From assembly GCA_035531475.1 (NCBI GenBank), contig DATKST010000174.1:1-30115 (forward strand): 30,115 nt of DNA, given 5' to 3'. A program made the translations under genes and the position numbers. This stretch comes from CALCEB01 sp035531475 (lineage in GTDB: Bacteria; Acidobacteriota; Terriglobia; UBA7540). The notes under the pieces were generated by a model. That model worked only from the letters and a program-made list of their open reading frames with translations, did not search any database and had not been told where the DNA came from. Shown here piece after piece: positions 16,446 to 23,898 of the stretch (position 1 is its first letter; each line of letters opens with the position of its first letter).

Positions 16446-16502
16446 ATCGGACGTTGCCGCATTTCCATCACCCAAAGCCCCCGATCGCCCGTTGGGCGCG
16501 TG

Positions 16503-16673
16503 GTCCATCCCGCAGCCGAAACAATATCCCCGGATGGCAGCCACAACGGGCAACCGGAATTCGTTGAGCTTTTTGCACAAATCCTGGCCCGCCCGCGCGA
16601 GGTCGAGTGCCGAGCCTCCGTCTCCCGCCGATGCCTCTTCGAGGTCTGATCCGGTAGCGAATGAATCATCATT
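16503..16673 (-). pseudogene. Enoyl-CoA hydratase gene fragment
   Basis: About 57 codons on the - strand read SFATGSDLEEAS, LARAGQDLCKKLNEF, then RLPVVAAIRGYCFGCGMD. This is the order and spacing of the crotonase fold's oxyanion-hole region: F-x-x-G-x-D-L...(about 30)...PVVAAIxGxxxGxGxD. The N-terminal 60 or so residues and everything after GMD are missing; the sequence then becomes unrelated (HAPNGRSG...) towards the clc 3' end. It sits downstream of the B12-binding mutase subunit on the same strand, where an acyl-CoA enzyme would fit. It is likely the last remnant of a gene of the mutase operon, cut when the clc side was rearranged. Not functional. Confidence 0.6.
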
Positions 16674-16714
16674 CCTGCGCCCATGTCCCAACTCAACAGG
16701 GCTGCGATCCCGTT

Positions 16715-17131
16715 TTAACGGCGGGCCTCCCTTGCCTGTTCCACCCTGCTGCGGATGAAATCGACAATGTCCTGGGTTGAGGCCCCGGGTTGAAACACTT
16801 CAGCCACTCCAGCTTGCTTCATGACCGGAATATCTTCGTCCGGAATGATCCCGCCGACGATCAACGGGACATCGCTCATGCCCTCGGCTCGCAGCAATTC
16901 GCAAATTCTGGGCAGGATGGTGTTATGCGCGCCGGAGAGAATGGAGATGCCAATGGCGTCGACATCTTCCTGGACGGCCGCGGTGGCGATCTGCTCCGGC
17001 GTCTGGCGAAGACCGGTGTAAATCACCTCCATGCCGGCGTCGCGCAGGGCGCGAGCCACGATTTTCGCCCCACGGTCATGGCCGTCAAGTCCGGGTTTGG
17101 CAACCAGCACGCGGATGGGTTTGTCAGGCAT
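16715..17131 (-). CDS. Methylmalonyl-CoA mutase, B12-binding small subunit
   Basis: This 138-residue stand-alone cobalamin-binding domain carries the axial-ligand motif DGHDRG (Asp16, His18, Gly21), SILSGAH and GGIIPDED. It completes the split methylmalonyl-CoA mutase whose catalytic barrel is encoded at 18249-19949; together they interconvert methylmalonyl-CoA and succinyl-CoA by adenosylcobalamin radical chemistry. ATG 17131 starts MPDKPIRVLVAKPGLDGHD, the usual N-terminus. A longer in-frame reading to 17284 would only add residues overlapping the previous gene. No good ribosome site precedes the ATG and the upstream stop is 4 nt away, so translation is probably coupled to the unknown gene at 17136-17666. 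Confidence 0.93.
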   Translation of the reverse strand: MPDKPIRVLVAKPGLDGHDRGAKIVARALRDAGMEVIYTGLRQTPEQIATAAVQEDVDAIGISILSGAHNTILPRICELLRAEGMSDVPLIVGGIIPDEDIPVMKQAGVAEVFQPGASTQDIVDFIRSRVEQAREARR

Positions 17132-17135
17132 GGCA

Positions 17136-17666
17136 TTATTCGCCGCGGTCCGGCCCGAAGTACTCGCACCTGCCATCGGCCAGCCTGACTTTATACGCAC
17201 CGGGAGGCAGTTGAGATGGAAGCTCTGGTTCCAAGTGCATATGGATTCGAAAATGGAAGGTTCCGCTTTCGGAGCCGAACCCATCCTTGATTGTCTTTTT
17301 GAGGTGATCGGTTACATCCACTTGGCGGCTCTTGAGCGGGCCCAATTCCACCGTGCCATTCAACAAACGTACCCCGTTCGACATTTGGATTCCAAGGCTA
17401 CTCGGCCCACAGGGGATTAGAAGTAGCAGGTGTCGAACCTCTATCCTCGCGTCTGTGCCGTTTCGCAGTTCGAGGAATGCACGCCCATTTTCGAAGCGTG
17501 GGATTGGCCTCACCATGCCTCCGATGGATGACTTGATGACTTTGTCGGGTACTGAGATCAGAGGGCCGGGCGTCCAGGGATGCTTTGGCCAGGCATATCC
17601 TGGCTCTTTCGATTCGGTTGTTGGACCCTTGACCACAGTATTCTTGCTATTCCTTTCCTGGCTCAT
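17136..17666 (-). CDS. Unknown soluble protein in the mutase operon
   Basis: I do not recognise this 176-residue protein. The N-terminal 45 residues are hydrophilic. The remainder is rich in predicted strands (AFLELRNGTDARIEVRHLLLLIP, TVELGPLKSRQVDVTDHL, GTFHFRIHMHLEPELP, AYKVRLADGRCEYF), suggesting a beta-sandwich-like domain. There is no signal peptide or membrane helix. ATG 17666 is chosen because AGGAGGG is 8-9 nt upstream and the start overlaps the stop of the preceding membrane-protein gene in an ATGA. Its stop is 4 nt before the B12-subunit start. Base composition is lower in GC than the mutase genes. The tight two-gene packing suggests a functional pair with the membrane protein. No function is assigned. 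Confidence 0.7.
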   Translation of the reverse strand: MSQERNSKNTVVKGPTTESKEPGYAWPKHPWTPGPLISVPDKVIKSSIGGMVRPIPRFENGRAFLELRNGTDARIEVRHLLLLIPCGPSSLGIQMSNGVRLLNGTVELGPLKSRQVDVTDHLKKTIKDGFGSESGTFHFRIHMHLEPELPSQLPPGAYKVRLADGRCEYFGPDRGE

Positions 17667-18202
17667 AGCCTCATCCCTCCTGTCAGAAGTTGTGCTCCCA
17701 AAAGTACGATACTTATCCAAAGAACCATCAGGGCGCCGAAAACCGAGATGATTGCGAGCTTCGCCCACTTCTGCCTTCTTTTCAACAACCCGTCATTCAT
17801 GTCAACAGCGTCAAGCAGTGTGGGTAAGAACATTTCTTTCGTGACTCCGGCGTCCTCGTTGGTCCATTTGATGAGGTCCTGGAACCGAATTCCCGGAGAG
17901 CGGTCTTGAGTCCAAAACGCTGCAAAAGCAAAATAAAGACAAACAACGATGAGAACGATCCCTATTGAAAAGACGACCTTAGTCGGCCTCCATAACAAAT
18001 GGGCCATACGTCCTGCTTCGGATGTCAGTGCCGCAGCCAATAAGCCGACAATAGAAGCGCCAAGAAAACCGACCAGAACGCCCATCTTCACGTCGAGGGA
18101 GTCAACAAGCTTTTCCTGCTGGTCGATCTTCTTGATGCCGGAGTCATAAACGAAATGGACTCCAGAGGGTGGAAGCGAGGCTTCCTCAGCAGCTTCTGGC
18201 AT
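17663..18202 (-). CDS. Unknown three-helix membrane protein in the mutase operon
   Basis: The protein has 179 residues. After a cytoplasmic-looking N-terminus with a heptad-like stretch (IKKIDQQEKLVDSLDVKMG) come helix 1 (GVLVGFLGASIVGLLAAAL, about 41-60), helix 2 (VVFSIGIVLIVVCLYFAFAAF, about 76-96), a 45-residue polar loop and helix 3 (LAIISVFGALMVLWISIVLLGAQLL, about 148-172). The D-x-K-x-G-V-L-x-G-F pattern leading into helix 1 resembles small membrane proteins that several bacterial conflict systems use as effectors; this is a general likeness, not an identification. It begins 46 bp after the mutase large-subunit stop, with AAGGA upstream, and overlaps the next gene by 4 bp. Hand counts of two 60-bp blocks (17701-17760 and 17941-18000) give about 47% and 42% GC, against about 65% in a block of the mutase gene (19441-19500). 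Confidence 0.7.
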   Translation of the reverse strand: MPEAAEEASLPPSGVHFVYDSGIKKIDQQEKLVDSLDVKMGVLVGFLGASIVGLLAAALTSEAGRMAHLLWRPTKVVFSIGIVLIVVCLYFAFAAFWTQDRSPGIRFQDLIKWTNEDAGVTKEMFLPTLLDAVDMNDGLLKRRQKWAKLAIISVFGALMVLWISIVLLGAQLLTGGMRL

Positions 18203-18248
18203 CTACAGCCTGTCCTTTCCAGCAGTCCTGCACCGCTATAGCGAGCCG

Positions 18249-19949
18249 TCAGCAGAACGCCGGTTCTTCGTAAGTCCCGAACGCGCGCCGCAGCACATCG
18301 CACATCTCACCCAGCGTGGCATAGGCGCGAACGCACTCCAGGAGATAGGGCATCAGGTTTTGGTCTGAATTTGCAGCACTTCCCAGCGCCTCCAGGGATG
18401 ATTGGACCCGCGTGTTGTCCCGGATCTTCTTCAGTTCGGCCAATTTTCGTTGCTGTTGGCGCGATGCGCTCTCATCGATCACCAAAATGTCGATGGCCCG
18501 CTTTTCATCGCTCACATAATCATTCACACCCACCATGATCTTTTCCTTGCGCTCGATGGCCTTCTGGTAGGTGTAAGCCGCCTCGTGAATTTCGCGTTGA
18601 GGGAATCCCTTTTCGATGGCCGGCACCATGCCTCCCAAAGCGTCAATCTTATCGAAATACTCCAGGCAAGCGCGTTCGGTGTCGAGGGTCAATTTCTCAA
18701 CGAAGTAAGAACCGCCCAACGGGTCGGCGGTGTTGACCACGCCGCTCTCGTGAGCGATGATCTGCTGCGTGCGCAAGGCGATGGTGGCAGCCTGTTCCGT
18801 CGGCAGCGCCCAAGCTTCATCCAGGGAATTGGTATGGAGAGACTGCGTGCCGCCCAGAACGCCCGCCAGGGCCTGAATGGTGGTGCGGATGACGTTGTTA
18901 TAAGGCTGTTGCGCCGTCAGCGAGCAGCCGGCGGTCTGCGTGTGGAAGCGGCACAGCCACGATCGTGGGTTGGTTGCGCCGAAGCGCTCCCGCATCACGC
19001 GCGCCCAGACCTTGCGCGCGGCGCGGTATTTCGCCACTTCCTCGAAGAGATCATTATGAGCGTTGAAGAAGAAGCTGAGGCGCGGCGCGAATTCGTCCAC
19101 GCTTAAGCCCGCGCGCGCCACCCACTCGACGTATTCAATGCCGTCGCGCAGCGTGAAGGCCAACTCTTGCACGGCCGTCGAGCCTGCCTCGCGGATATGA
19201 TAACCGCTGATCGAAATCGGATTCCAGCGCGGCACTTGGCGCGATCCGAAAACGATGGTATCCACCACCAGCCGCATCGACGGCTTGGGCGGGAAAATGT
19301 ATTCCTTCTGAGCGATGTATTCCTTCAGGATGTCATTCTGCGTCGTGCCGGAGATTTTCTTCCAATCCGCGCCGTTCTTTTCCGCCACCACCAGGTACAT
19401 GGCCCAGATCATGGCGGCCGGCGAATTGATGGTCATGGACGTGGTTACCTGCTCCAGCGGCAGGCCGCGCAGCAGAACCTCCATGTCGGCAAGAGAGGAG
19501 ACGGCCACTCCGCATTTGCCCACTTCACCTTCGGCCAACGGGTGGTCGCTGTCGTAGCCCATCAACGTCGGCAAATCAAAGGCGATGGAGAGTCCCGTTT
19601 GGCCCTGCTTCAGCAGGTAATGCAGGCGGCGATTGGTGTCCTCCGGTGTGCCAAAGCCGCTGAACTGCCGCATCGTCCACAGCTTCTCCCGGTACATCGT
19701 GGGATGAATGCCCCGCGTGTAGGGGTATTCGCCGGGATTCGCCAGGTCGCGATCATAGTCCAGCCCGGCGAGGTCGTTCGAAGTATAAAGCCTCTCGACA
19801 GGCACTCCGGAAATAGTGGTAAATTCTCTGGGATATCCGGAATACCGGCGGCCCCCGGGTTTTCCGGCCGGCAGTGTGAAGGATTCTGGGTTGGGGGTCC
19901 CGCTTTCAGATCCCTCCACTGCGGTCGTGGACTTGCTCTCGTTCTCCAT
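18249..19949 (-). CDS. Methylmalonyl-CoA mutase, catalytic large subunit
   Basis: This 566-residue TIM-barrel subunit lacks the B12-binding domain, which is separate at 16715-17131. The N-terminal substrate channel has YTRGIHPTMYREKLWTMRQFSGFGTPEDTNRR. GLSIAFDLPTLMGYDSDHP, SMTINSPAAMIWAMYL, GTTQNDILKEYIAQKEYIFPP, PSMRLVVD and ISISGYHIREAG follow, all core mutase motifs. The Tyr in TMYRE and the Arg in PSMR match methylmalonyl-CoA rather than isobutyryl-CoA mutases as I know them, so methylmalonyl is favoured but not proven. ATG 19949 has GAAGG just upstream. It is the first gene of a - strand operon and links propionyl/branched-chain carbon to succinyl-CoA. No mutase chaperone (MeaB) or epimerase gene is in the window. 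Confidence 0.93.
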   Translation of the reverse strand: MENESKSTTAVEGSESGTPNPESFTLPAGKPGGRRYSGYPREFTTISGVPVERLYTSNDLAGLDYDRDLANPGEYPYTRGIHPTMYREKLWTMRQFSGFGTPEDTNRRLHYLLKQGQTGLSIAFDLPTLMGYDSDHPLAEGEVGKCGVAVSSLADMEVLLRGLPLEQVTTSMTINSPAAMIWAMYLVVAEKNGADWKKISGTTQNDILKEYIAQKEYIFPPKPSMRLVVDTIVFGSRQVPRWNPISISGYHIREAGSTAVQELAFTLRDGIEYVEWVARAGLSVDEFAPRLSFFFNAHNDLFEEVAKYRAARKVWARVMRERFGATNPRSWLCRFHTQTAGCSLTAQQPYNNVIRTTIQALAGVLGGTQSLHTNSLDEAWALPTEQAATIALRTQQIIAHESGVVNTADPLGGSYFVEKLTLDTERACLEYFDKIDALGGMVPAIEKGFPQREIHEAAYTYQKAIERKEKIMVGVNDYVSDEKRAIDILVIDESASRQQQRKLAELKKIRDNTRVQSSLEALGSAANSDQNLMPYLLECVRAYATLGEMCDVLRRAFGTYEEPAFC

Positions 19950-20062
19950 GCCTTCAATTGCATCCTATTCGAATTGAAATGTCAACGCAGGCGGCCAGAC
20001 TGAGATTCCGATTCCTTCGCAGACTTCCTGAGCACCTTCGCCTGTCGTCCTGAACCCTTCGC
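19950..20062. other. Intergenic, upstream of the mutase operon
   Basis: This region should hold the promoter of the - strand mutase operon. I see no confident -35/-10 pair and no cobalamin riboswitch-like B12 box. The repeat at 20063-20192 and about 170 bp without any recognisable gene complete the gap to the terminator at 20358. Confidence 0.35.
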
Positions 20063-20192
20063 CTGTCATTCTTGGCGAAGCGAAGAATCCCGGTATTTCT
20101 GCGCAAGGTAAACTCTGCTCAGCATCTCCAATTCGTTCGCAGCAGAAGAAGAGGCCAAATACAGAGATTTTTCGCTTCGCTCAAAATGACAG
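20063..20192. repeat. Inverted repeat with CTGTCATTCT...GCGAAGCGAAGAATC ends
   Basis: Ends at 20063-20089 and 20166-20192 are 27-bp inverted repeats matching at 23 positions, with the motif CTGTCATT...GCGAAGCGAA...AATC. They enclose about 75 bp of non-coding sequence. Short palindromes with this TGTCATTCTGAGCGAAGCGAAGAATC-like look occur repeatedly in several environmental bacterial genomes, to my recollection. Probably a MITE/REP-like repeat. Confidence 0.65.
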
Positions 20193-20357
20193 CACGGGAG
20201 GTTCGGCTGAAACTCCCAGACTCCAGAAATGAAGAAACCCTAGCCGGCGCTCCCTGTAACTGGGAGCTCCGGGTGCCTTTACAGCAAATAACCCGCACCA
20301 CTACCCGCCTCTCTGGAATGGTTAAGGCACGGCTTCAGCCATGCCGGAAAAGGCTCG

Positions 20358-20396
20358 CACAAAACAAAACCAGCCTGGACTCGAATCCAGGCTGGT
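20358..20396 (-). terminator. Intrinsic terminator of the TolC-like gene
   Basis: Read on the - strand, an 11-bp perfect stem (ACCAGCCTGGA / TCCAGGCTGGT, 20369-20379 with 20386-20396) with a 6-nt loop is followed by TTTTGTTTTG. It lies about 40 bp after the stop of the TolC-like gene. This is a textbook rho-independent terminator. Confidence 0.88.
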
Positions 20397-20436
20397 ATCT
20401 TCCTCCGGCATCAAGCCGCCTTCGCCGAAGTCGCCC

Positions 20437-22422
20437 TCACTGTTTATGATTCTGGTCAAAATCACGGGAGCCGGGAATGTTGGGGATACTGCTCACATCT
20501 CCGGTCAACGCGTTCTGAATCTGAACGTGATTCGCCGTCAGAGTGGTTGCCGTGGCCTGTTCGTATTGGGTCAGGGCCTTTGCGTAAGTTGAGTAGGCTG
20601 TCACCAGAGTTCCCTCCGCCGTGGTCAGGTTGTTTTGCTGCTGAATGACCAGAGTCACGGTGGATTCGCCCAACTTGAATTTCTTCTGCTCCGCGTCCAG
20701 GGTTTGCTGGGCGTAATCCACGGCTTTCTTGGCCGATTGGATTTGCGCATTGGCCTGGGTCACGGCGATTTCAGCATTGCGAACGTCCTGCTCTACGTTG
20801 TTGATCTGCTGTTGCAACGTCGTTTGCAGTGAGCGTTGCTCCAGCAGGGCCCGCGCCGCGTCGGCCTGCGCAGCGCGGTTGCGGATGGGCATCTGAAGAG
20901 TGAATCCCGCCGAGTAGTTGGGATAGTAGTTCTGGAACATCTGAGTAAACAAACCCGTGTATCCACCAGCAATGAAGCCGACCGGTGTCGGAAACCTGGC
21001 TCCAGGGAGCGTTTGATAGATGACTTGGTTCCCCGCCAGCGCGCTGGGTTGCCAAGTGGCGAAAACATCCAGCGTCGGCAGAAGTTCATTCCGGTTGGCC
21101 TTGAGCACAATCGACTCATACTTCAGGTTCAGCTCATCGGTCTCAATCTCAGGACGATTTTTCAGGGCGATTTGCAGGGATTGGTCCAGGGATGGAATAT
21201 CATTGGGCTTGGGCTCGGGCAGTTTATCCGTGGGAACAATTTCAACCGAGGAAAGCGTGGCATCCACTTTCTTGGAAAGGGCGGTTTTCAAGACGGATTG
21301 AGCCTCTAGAAAATTGGTCTGGGCCACCACCAGGTTGGTTTGTGCCGTGGCGAGCTGCGATTCCGCCTGCACCACGTCGATTGGAGCCAGCGTCCCGATT
21401 TGCACCTGCCGTTTGTTGTCCTGCAGGAGCCGCTGGGCATAAGTCACGGCCTCTTGAGCTACTCGCACGTTTTCGTGGTCGGTAGCCAGGGTCCAATAGT
21501 CATTCAGTATCGTGGTAAGCGTGGTGATCGCCTGTTGCCTGAAAACCGCTTTGGAAATCTTAATGTCATTGGCGGCAATGCGGATGAACTTGGCGTTGGC
21601 GCGGTATCCAAAGCCGTTCAGCAGGTGTTGGTTTAAGCCAACGGTGAGTCCGCTCACCAACTGCGGATTGAAGAAGTTGGTCAATGCATTGGTCGATTGC
21701 CGAATCCCAAAAAGGCTCACGGCGTAGCTGGTTCCGGTGGGAAATTCCTGGCCAAGGAATCCGCTATAAGTGGTGGTGTGCTGGGCAAGGTAGGGGACGC
21801 CAGTAACAACGTTCGTCCCCAAGGGACTCACGGCGTCATTCCAGCCGGCCGTAAAACCCACCACCGGATCAAAGCTTCCAATCGGGCCAATGTTGGTAGC
21901 TCCGCCACCGCCACCCGTGGCGCCTCCCGCCCGGCCCCCGGAACCGCCGGTCGAGGCGGTGCTGATGCCGCCGCCGAGGGCGGCCGCGAACAACGCCGAG
22001 GAGCCGAACGCCCCTGGAATTCCCCGCGTGGCTTGGCCGCTGGCGGCGCGCACTTGGTCGATCTTGGCATACGCAGTGTTATATCGCGAAAGGTCGATAT
22101 CCAGGTTGTTCTGAAGCGCCAGGGCGACGGCATCCTGCAAAGACAGTTGCATCTTCCCATTCTGAATCAGTTCGTAGAGAAGCGCCGAATTGCGCAGCTT
22201 CATGGGCGGCACGTGGGGATTCATGTACGGTTCAAGAATGTTGGGAAATATCCCCGTTCGGGTGTAAGTCGTCTCATACATTGACTTGCCGCTATGGTCT
22301 TTGGAGTTCTGGCTCGTCGAAGCCGGTGGTGGCTGTTGCTGACACATCAGGTTCAGAGCCCCAAATCCCAAGGCCCATATCGCTCCGGCCACCGCCAGCC
22401 GGTAACCTTTTCGATTCATCAT
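20437..22422 (-). CDS. TolC-family outer-membrane protein, long form
   Basis: This 661-residue protein has an N-terminal membrane/signal segment (YRLAVAGAIWALGFGALNLMC). The C-terminal 450 residues carry the two outer-membrane efflux repeats: long amphipathic helices with VAQEAVTYAQRLLQDNKRQVQIGTLAPIDVVQAESQLATAQTNL and the second-repeat VDYAQQTLDAEQKKFKLGESTVTLVIQQQNNL. It should trimerise as an outer-membrane exit duct for efflux or type I secretion. It is about 200 residues longer than classical TolC. A Gly/Ala-rich stretch near residues 140-185 (ALGGGISTA..., GGATGGGGGA) precedes the first strand region. ATG 22422 has AAGGA 5 nt upstream; a longer reading to 22563 lacks such a site. The ending LMC-Q is not a good lipobox. 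No pump or adaptor gene is adjacent, so the partner system is unknown. Confidence 0.88.
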   Translation of the reverse strand: MMNRKGYRLAVAGAIWALGFGALNLMCQQQPPPASTSQNSKDHSGKSMYETTYTRTGIFPNILEPYMNPHVPPMKLRNSALLYELIQNGKMQLSLQDAVALALQNNLDIDLSRYNTAYAKIDQVRAASGQATRGIPGAFGSSALFAAALGGGISTASTGGSGGRAGGATGGGGGATNIGPIGSFDPVVGFTAGWNDAVSPLGTNVVTGVPYLAQHTTTYSGFLGQEFPTGTSYAVSLFGIRQSTNALTNFFNPQLVSGLTVGLNQHLLNGFGYRANAKFIRIAANDIKISKAVFRQQAITTLTTILNDYWTLATDHENVRVAQEAVTYAQRLLQDNKRQVQIGTLAPIDVVQAESQLATAQTNLVVAQTNFLEAQSVLKTALSKKVDATLSSVEIVPTDKLPEPKPNDIPSLDQSLQIALKNRPEIETDELNLKYESIVLKANRNELLPTLDVFATWQPSALAGNQVIYQTLPGARFPTPVGFIAGGYTGLFTQMFQNYYPNYSAGFTLQMPIRNRAAQADAARALLEQRSLQTTLQQQINNVEQDVRNAEIAVTQANAQIQSAKKAVDYAQQTLDAEQKKFKLGESTVTLVIQQQNNLTTAEGTLVTAYSTYAKALTQYEQATATTLTANHVQIQNALTGDVSSIPNIPGSRDFDQNHKQ

Positions 22423-22719
22423 TCCTGTCCTTCTCCCTTCTAACCACCTGGATACCATTGATACGTTTGGACTCAAGAGATATCTACGAAAATCATAGAC
22501 GAAGGGTTTCAAAAATAGTTTTGTAGCCTGGTATGGGCGCGCCAAAGCGGAATTTGCACCCAATCAGTGATGCAGTATCAACTTCCGGTAAATTTCAAGG
22601 CTGGACGTGGCACACCAATTAACGCGGCTTCCTTTGCGGAACCTCTCAACGATATGACCGGCAAAGCAAAAGCTTATCACCGAAAGCCATTCATGGCCAG
22701 AACTTACGCCGTTGGGGGA
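22423..22719. other. Divergent intergenic region, no gene seen
   Basis: This region lies between the divergent TolC-like and ccsA-like genes. It should contain the TolC-like promoter, but I see no clear -35/-10 pair. Short frames here have no recognisable product or ribosome site. Confidence 0.35.
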
Positions 22720-22801
22720 GTAGCTCAATTTGCTGTGCAGCGCTCTATGAGCGCCGAGCTTGGATCCTCAACGGTTTCCGGCGCTCATAGAGCGCCGCTA
22801 C
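22720..22801. repeat. Inverted repeat GCGCTCTATGAGCGCCG
   Basis: GCGCTCTATGAGCGCCG (22740-22756) and its perfect inverse (22779-22795) are 17 bp each, separated by 22 bp. They are flanked by GTAGC (22720-22724) and GCTAC (22797-22801). The left flank is out of register by about 15 bp, as if one arm had gained sequence. No T-tract. MITE/REP-like and non-coding, between the TolC-like and ccsA-like genes. Confidence 0.6.
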
Positions 22802-22865
22802 AAGAGCCAAACTGTCCCACTACCCGTCGACGGGTCCCTGGCGAGAGGGCAGGAAGGGCACGGGG

Positions 22866-22874
22866 TGCTATACT
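22866..22874 (+). promoter_or_regulatory. Extended -10 promoter for the haem cluster
   Basis: TGCTATACT fits an extended -10 (TGnTATAAT) with one mismatch, 33 bp before ATG 22908. There is no -35 match at 17 bp, which extended -10 promoters can dispense with. It would transcribe ccsA/hemX-like and hemACD. Confidence 0.4.
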
Positions 22875-22907
22875 GAGAGGCTAGTAAATTTTCTTTCTCA
22901 GGTCATC

Positions 22908-23738
22908 ATGCACCCTGCCCTATTGTGGTGCGCGCTTGCTTTTTACGGTCTTGGAATCCTTTTGACCTTGCCTTCGGTCATCGGCGGACGGCCCAGGTTG
23001 TCTTCCGCGACATTGGCGGCGTTGTCTCTGGGACTTCTTCTTCATGCGACCGCGTTGATCACAGCGGCCATCCAGTTAGACCGGCTGCCGGTGACGGACG
23101 TTCAGAGCGCGCTATCTTTCTTCGCTTTTAACGTGACCTTGACCTTCTTTCTGGCCTACCTTCGTTACCGGGCGACCTCCCTTGGCGTCTTTATGCTGCC
23201 GTTTGTGTTTGTTCTCACGCTGATGGCGGCCGCCCACCCGGACCACTTGTCCTCCACGTCGCCGTTCCGGGGCGGGTGGTTGGCGGTTCACGCCCTGTCG
23301 ATGATCCTGGGATATACGGGAATTTTCCTGACCTTTGTAGCAGCGCTGATGTATTTGATCCAGGAAAGCGAGCTTAAATCTAAGAGCCCACGAGGTTTCT
23401 ATAACCGGCTGCCCTCGCTGGACCTGTGTGTGACCCTCTATGACCGGTCGCTCAAGTTCGGCTTGTTATTTTTGAGCATCGGCATTCTGACGGGATTCCT
23501 GTGGGCAAGCCAAGCCTGGCGAGGCCCCTGGGAGCTGGACCCAAAAATCCTGGCTTCTTTTTTGACTTGGCTGATCTATTTGACACTGTTATCCACTCGT
23601 GTCAGCGGCAACTGGCGCGGGCGCCGGTCGGCCTATGGAGCAATTTTCGGCTTTGCGGCGACCATGGTGACTTTTCTGGGCGTCAGCTTCCTGAGCGGCC
23701 AGCACGGGTATTTTCCTAATTTAACTCACATCCCTTGA
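22908..23738 (+). CDS. CcsA/HemX-like cytochrome c assembly membrane protein
   Basis: This 276-residue polytopic protein has about eight helices. In the second half WASQAWRGPWELDPK matches the WWD-type haem-handling motif of CcsA/CcmC/CcmF relatives (WAxxAWxxxWxWDPK), with one aromatic replaced (WELDPK). Conserved His residues (LLLHATAL, LAVHALSMILGYTGIF, GQHGYFP) are in positions expected for haem ligation. It lies directly ahead of hemA, as hemX does in some bacteria, where the product influences glutamyl-tRNA reductase level. Either a HemX-like role or cytochrome c biogenesis is possible; the first is favoured by context. The ribosome site is weak (CAGG, 6 nt before ATG 22908). Confidence 0.82.
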   Translation: MHPALLWCALAFYGLGILLTLPSVIGGRPRLSSATLAALSLGLLLHATALITAAIQLDRLPVTDVQSALSFFAFNVTLTFFLAYLRYRATSLGVFMLPFVFVLTLMAAAHPDHLSSTSPFRGGWLAVHALSMILGYTGIFLTFVAALMYLIQESELKSKSPRGFYNRLPSLDLCVTLYDRSLKFGLLFLSIGILTGFLWASQAWRGPWELDPKILASFLTWLIYLTLLSTRVSGNWRGRRSAYGAIFGFAATMVTFLGVSFLSGQHGYFPNLTHIP

Positions 23739-23898
23739 GAGGTGTCGGCGGGAAAAAAGACGATTCACCGCCTCGCGCCCGAGGGTTGGTGATTTCCGTC
23801 ACAGCAATCCGCTTCCCGCTCAATGGAAACTGGATTGCCAGCGCGGAGAGGGGCAGCAGGCGGATCGCCGGGACTTAAGAGCCATCGAATGTGCCGAT

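Noticed and set aside
16446..16714. Possible independent small gene starting at 16696 on the - strand
   Set aside because: That frame gives a Ser/Arg-rich sequence with no domain; the overlapping frame instead carries a clear enoyl-CoA hydratase fragment.
18402..20003. Two + strand open frames opposite the mutase large subunit
   Set aside because: They are mirror frames of a well-supported - strand gene.
20240..20275. Terminator or tRNA-like hairpin GCTCCC...GGGAGC
   Set aside because: A 6-bp stem without a T-tract and without tRNA arms; too little to call.
23739..23898. Small gene or riboswitch between the ccsA/hemX-like gene and hemA
   Set aside because: Frames of 16 and about 29 codons lack ribosome sites and family resemblance; no convincing conserved fold seen by eye.
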